64,000 nucleotides of DNA from SHAN690 sp023262195 (lineage in GTDB: Bacteria; Bacteroidota; Bacteroidia; Flavobacteriales_G; Salibacteraceae): the NCBI GenBank assembly GCA_038142005.1, contig JAYQJE010000001.1, positions 992,001 to 1,056,000 on the forward strand. The letters run 5' to 3'. How positions within the stretch are numbered: position 1 is the stretch's first letter; each line of letters begins with the position of its first letter. The notes under the pieces were generated by a model. That model did not search any database and was not told where the DNA came from. It saw nothing but the letters and a program-made list of their open reading frames with translations. Below are positions 63,177 to 64,000 of this stretch, one piece after another. The translations under genes and the position numbers were made by a program.

Positions 63177-64000
63177 ATGAAATATTTTACCCTAGCCTTA
63201 TGTGTGTTTTTACTTGCCAGTTGCGGTGGCGGTGCTGAAGAAAAAACTTCGGGTGTAAAAAGAGACACCAACTCCAGCGATAGCGTTGAGTTTTTAGAAG
63301 TGATGTGGTAGAGCGTGCAACGCGGGTTTTTTACGCCATGCCTTCGCACTTGGAGTTATCAACCATGATTAAGTCAACCGGGGGAGAATTTCAAAAAGAT
63401 TTGATGCATGATCCGCAAAAAGCAAACACCTATCAATCTACCATGAAGCGTGCATTGGCACTTGGGGTTTATGGGGCAGACTTAAGCTACTCAGCCGTTT
63501 ACGAGCAACAAAACGAAGCCCTGAAATATTTGGCTGCCACGAAAAGAATTGGAGAATCTATCGGGATTCAAGAAGCTTTCTCAGCCAATTTTATTGAACG
63601 TGCCAACGCTAATCTTGATAATAGAGATTCTATGTTGGCTATTATGACCGAAATGTATTGGGAATCGAACAGTCAGCTCGAGGAAGAGAGCCGCGAACAC
63701 ATTTCATTGTTGGTTATGGCTGGAGGTTGGATTGAAGGACTTTACCTCGCCTGTAAACTCACTAAAGATGTCACCACGGTAGACATCACCGATCGAATTG
63801 CAGAACAAAAGTTTGCAGCCGATCAGCTCACAGAAATGTTTGATGTTTACAGCGAAGACGACTACATGATTGAGGAGTCTTACGAAATGTTTAAACCATT
63901 GCTTGCGAAGTTTGGTGAGTTAAATGTGGAGATATCAAACTCGAGCATATCGAAAGATGAATCTTCAGGTGTGCATACCATAGGTGGTGAAACAAAGTCG
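63177..64000 (+). CDS. Lipoprotein of unknown function (two frames, runs off window)
   Basis: ATG 63177 gives the lipoprotein signal MKYFTLALCVFLLASCGGG. The first frame stops at 63311 after VEFLEVMW; adding one A at 63298-63299 gives EFLESDVVERATRVFYAMPS and an open frame to the window end (KSTGGEFQKDLMHD, MKRALALGVYGADLSYSAVY, LLVMAGGWIEGLYLACKL). The mature region is mostly alpha-helical with no zinc, heme or enzyme motif that I recognise. Similar lipoproteins are seen across Bacteroidota with no known role. Follows polA by 45 bases. Confidence 0.7.

Noticed and set aside
1..64000. tRNA/rRNA genes, CRISPR arrays, insertion sequences, phage genes, replication origin
   Set aside because: I looked for cloverleaf signatures, regularly spaced repeats, transposase or integrase motifs and DnaA-box clusters and found none I could support.

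Overview
The window is chromosomal DNA of a member of the Bacteroidota, most likely order Flavobacteriales. Four things point there: many secreted proteins with type IX secretion (T9SS) sorting ends (type A 'YPNPT...G.Y...' and type B 'PNVFTPNGDGQND...WDG...G.YYY'), promoters matching the Bacteroidota -7 element TAnnTTTG, conserved gene orders (purH upstream of mreB-mreC-mreD-mrdA-rodA; yceD-rpmF-plsX-fabH-accB-accC), and the small membrane-protein genes beside purD. I recognised no tRNA, rRNA, insertion sequence, phage gene or CRISPR array.

Layout. 1-4.8 kb: secreted and lipid-anchored proteins (LEA14-like, GH3 glycosidase, YihY membrane protein, secreted nuclease). 4.8-11.9 kb, minus strand: the rod-shape operon behind purH. 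12-14.1 kb: TrhO tRNA hydroxylase and an FAD oxidoreductase. 14.1-17.9 kb: a very large T9SS type B protein with the 3' remnant of a near-identical copy just upstream. 17.9-21.7 kb: sugar kinase-like ATPase, NUDIX hydrolase, an exported coiled-coil protein, glutamate dehydrogenase. 21.8-27.8 kb: a tandem pair of FG-GAP/VCBS secreted proteins, a beta-barrel protein and a shrunken beta-propeller protein. 27.8-34.2 kb, minus: tilS, pabB, hemH and a GT-C-like membrane protein. 34.2-41 kb: orphan response regulator, thioredoxin-like protein, purD, two small-family membrane proteins, purQ, dxs. 41-43.7 kb: repeat-rich T9SS type B protein. 43.7-49.4 kb, minus: fatty-acid/phospholipid initiation cluster and pdxA. 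49.5-64 kb: another T9SS type B protein, ribE, metF, lepA, threonine dehydrogenase, MORN-repeat protein, cysS, glutaminyl-cyclase-like lipoprotein, polA and a partial lipoprotein.

The dominant oddity is quality rather than biology. I count about 23 places where one protein is split between two frames, nearly always at a mononucleotide run that is one base too long or too short. They fall in housekeeping genes (rodA, purH, gdhA, purD, dxs, polA) as well as in secreted proteins. I therefore read them as sequencing or consensus indels, describe the pieces as parts of single genes, and advise against calling pseudogenes. One break, in metF, is different: an in-frame TAG. No clearly new system emerged. 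The most informative biological signals are the duplicated 3' end at 14.16 kb, the tandem FG-GAP pair, a propeller protein that seems to have lost its middle, and an inverted repeat lying on that gene's start codon.
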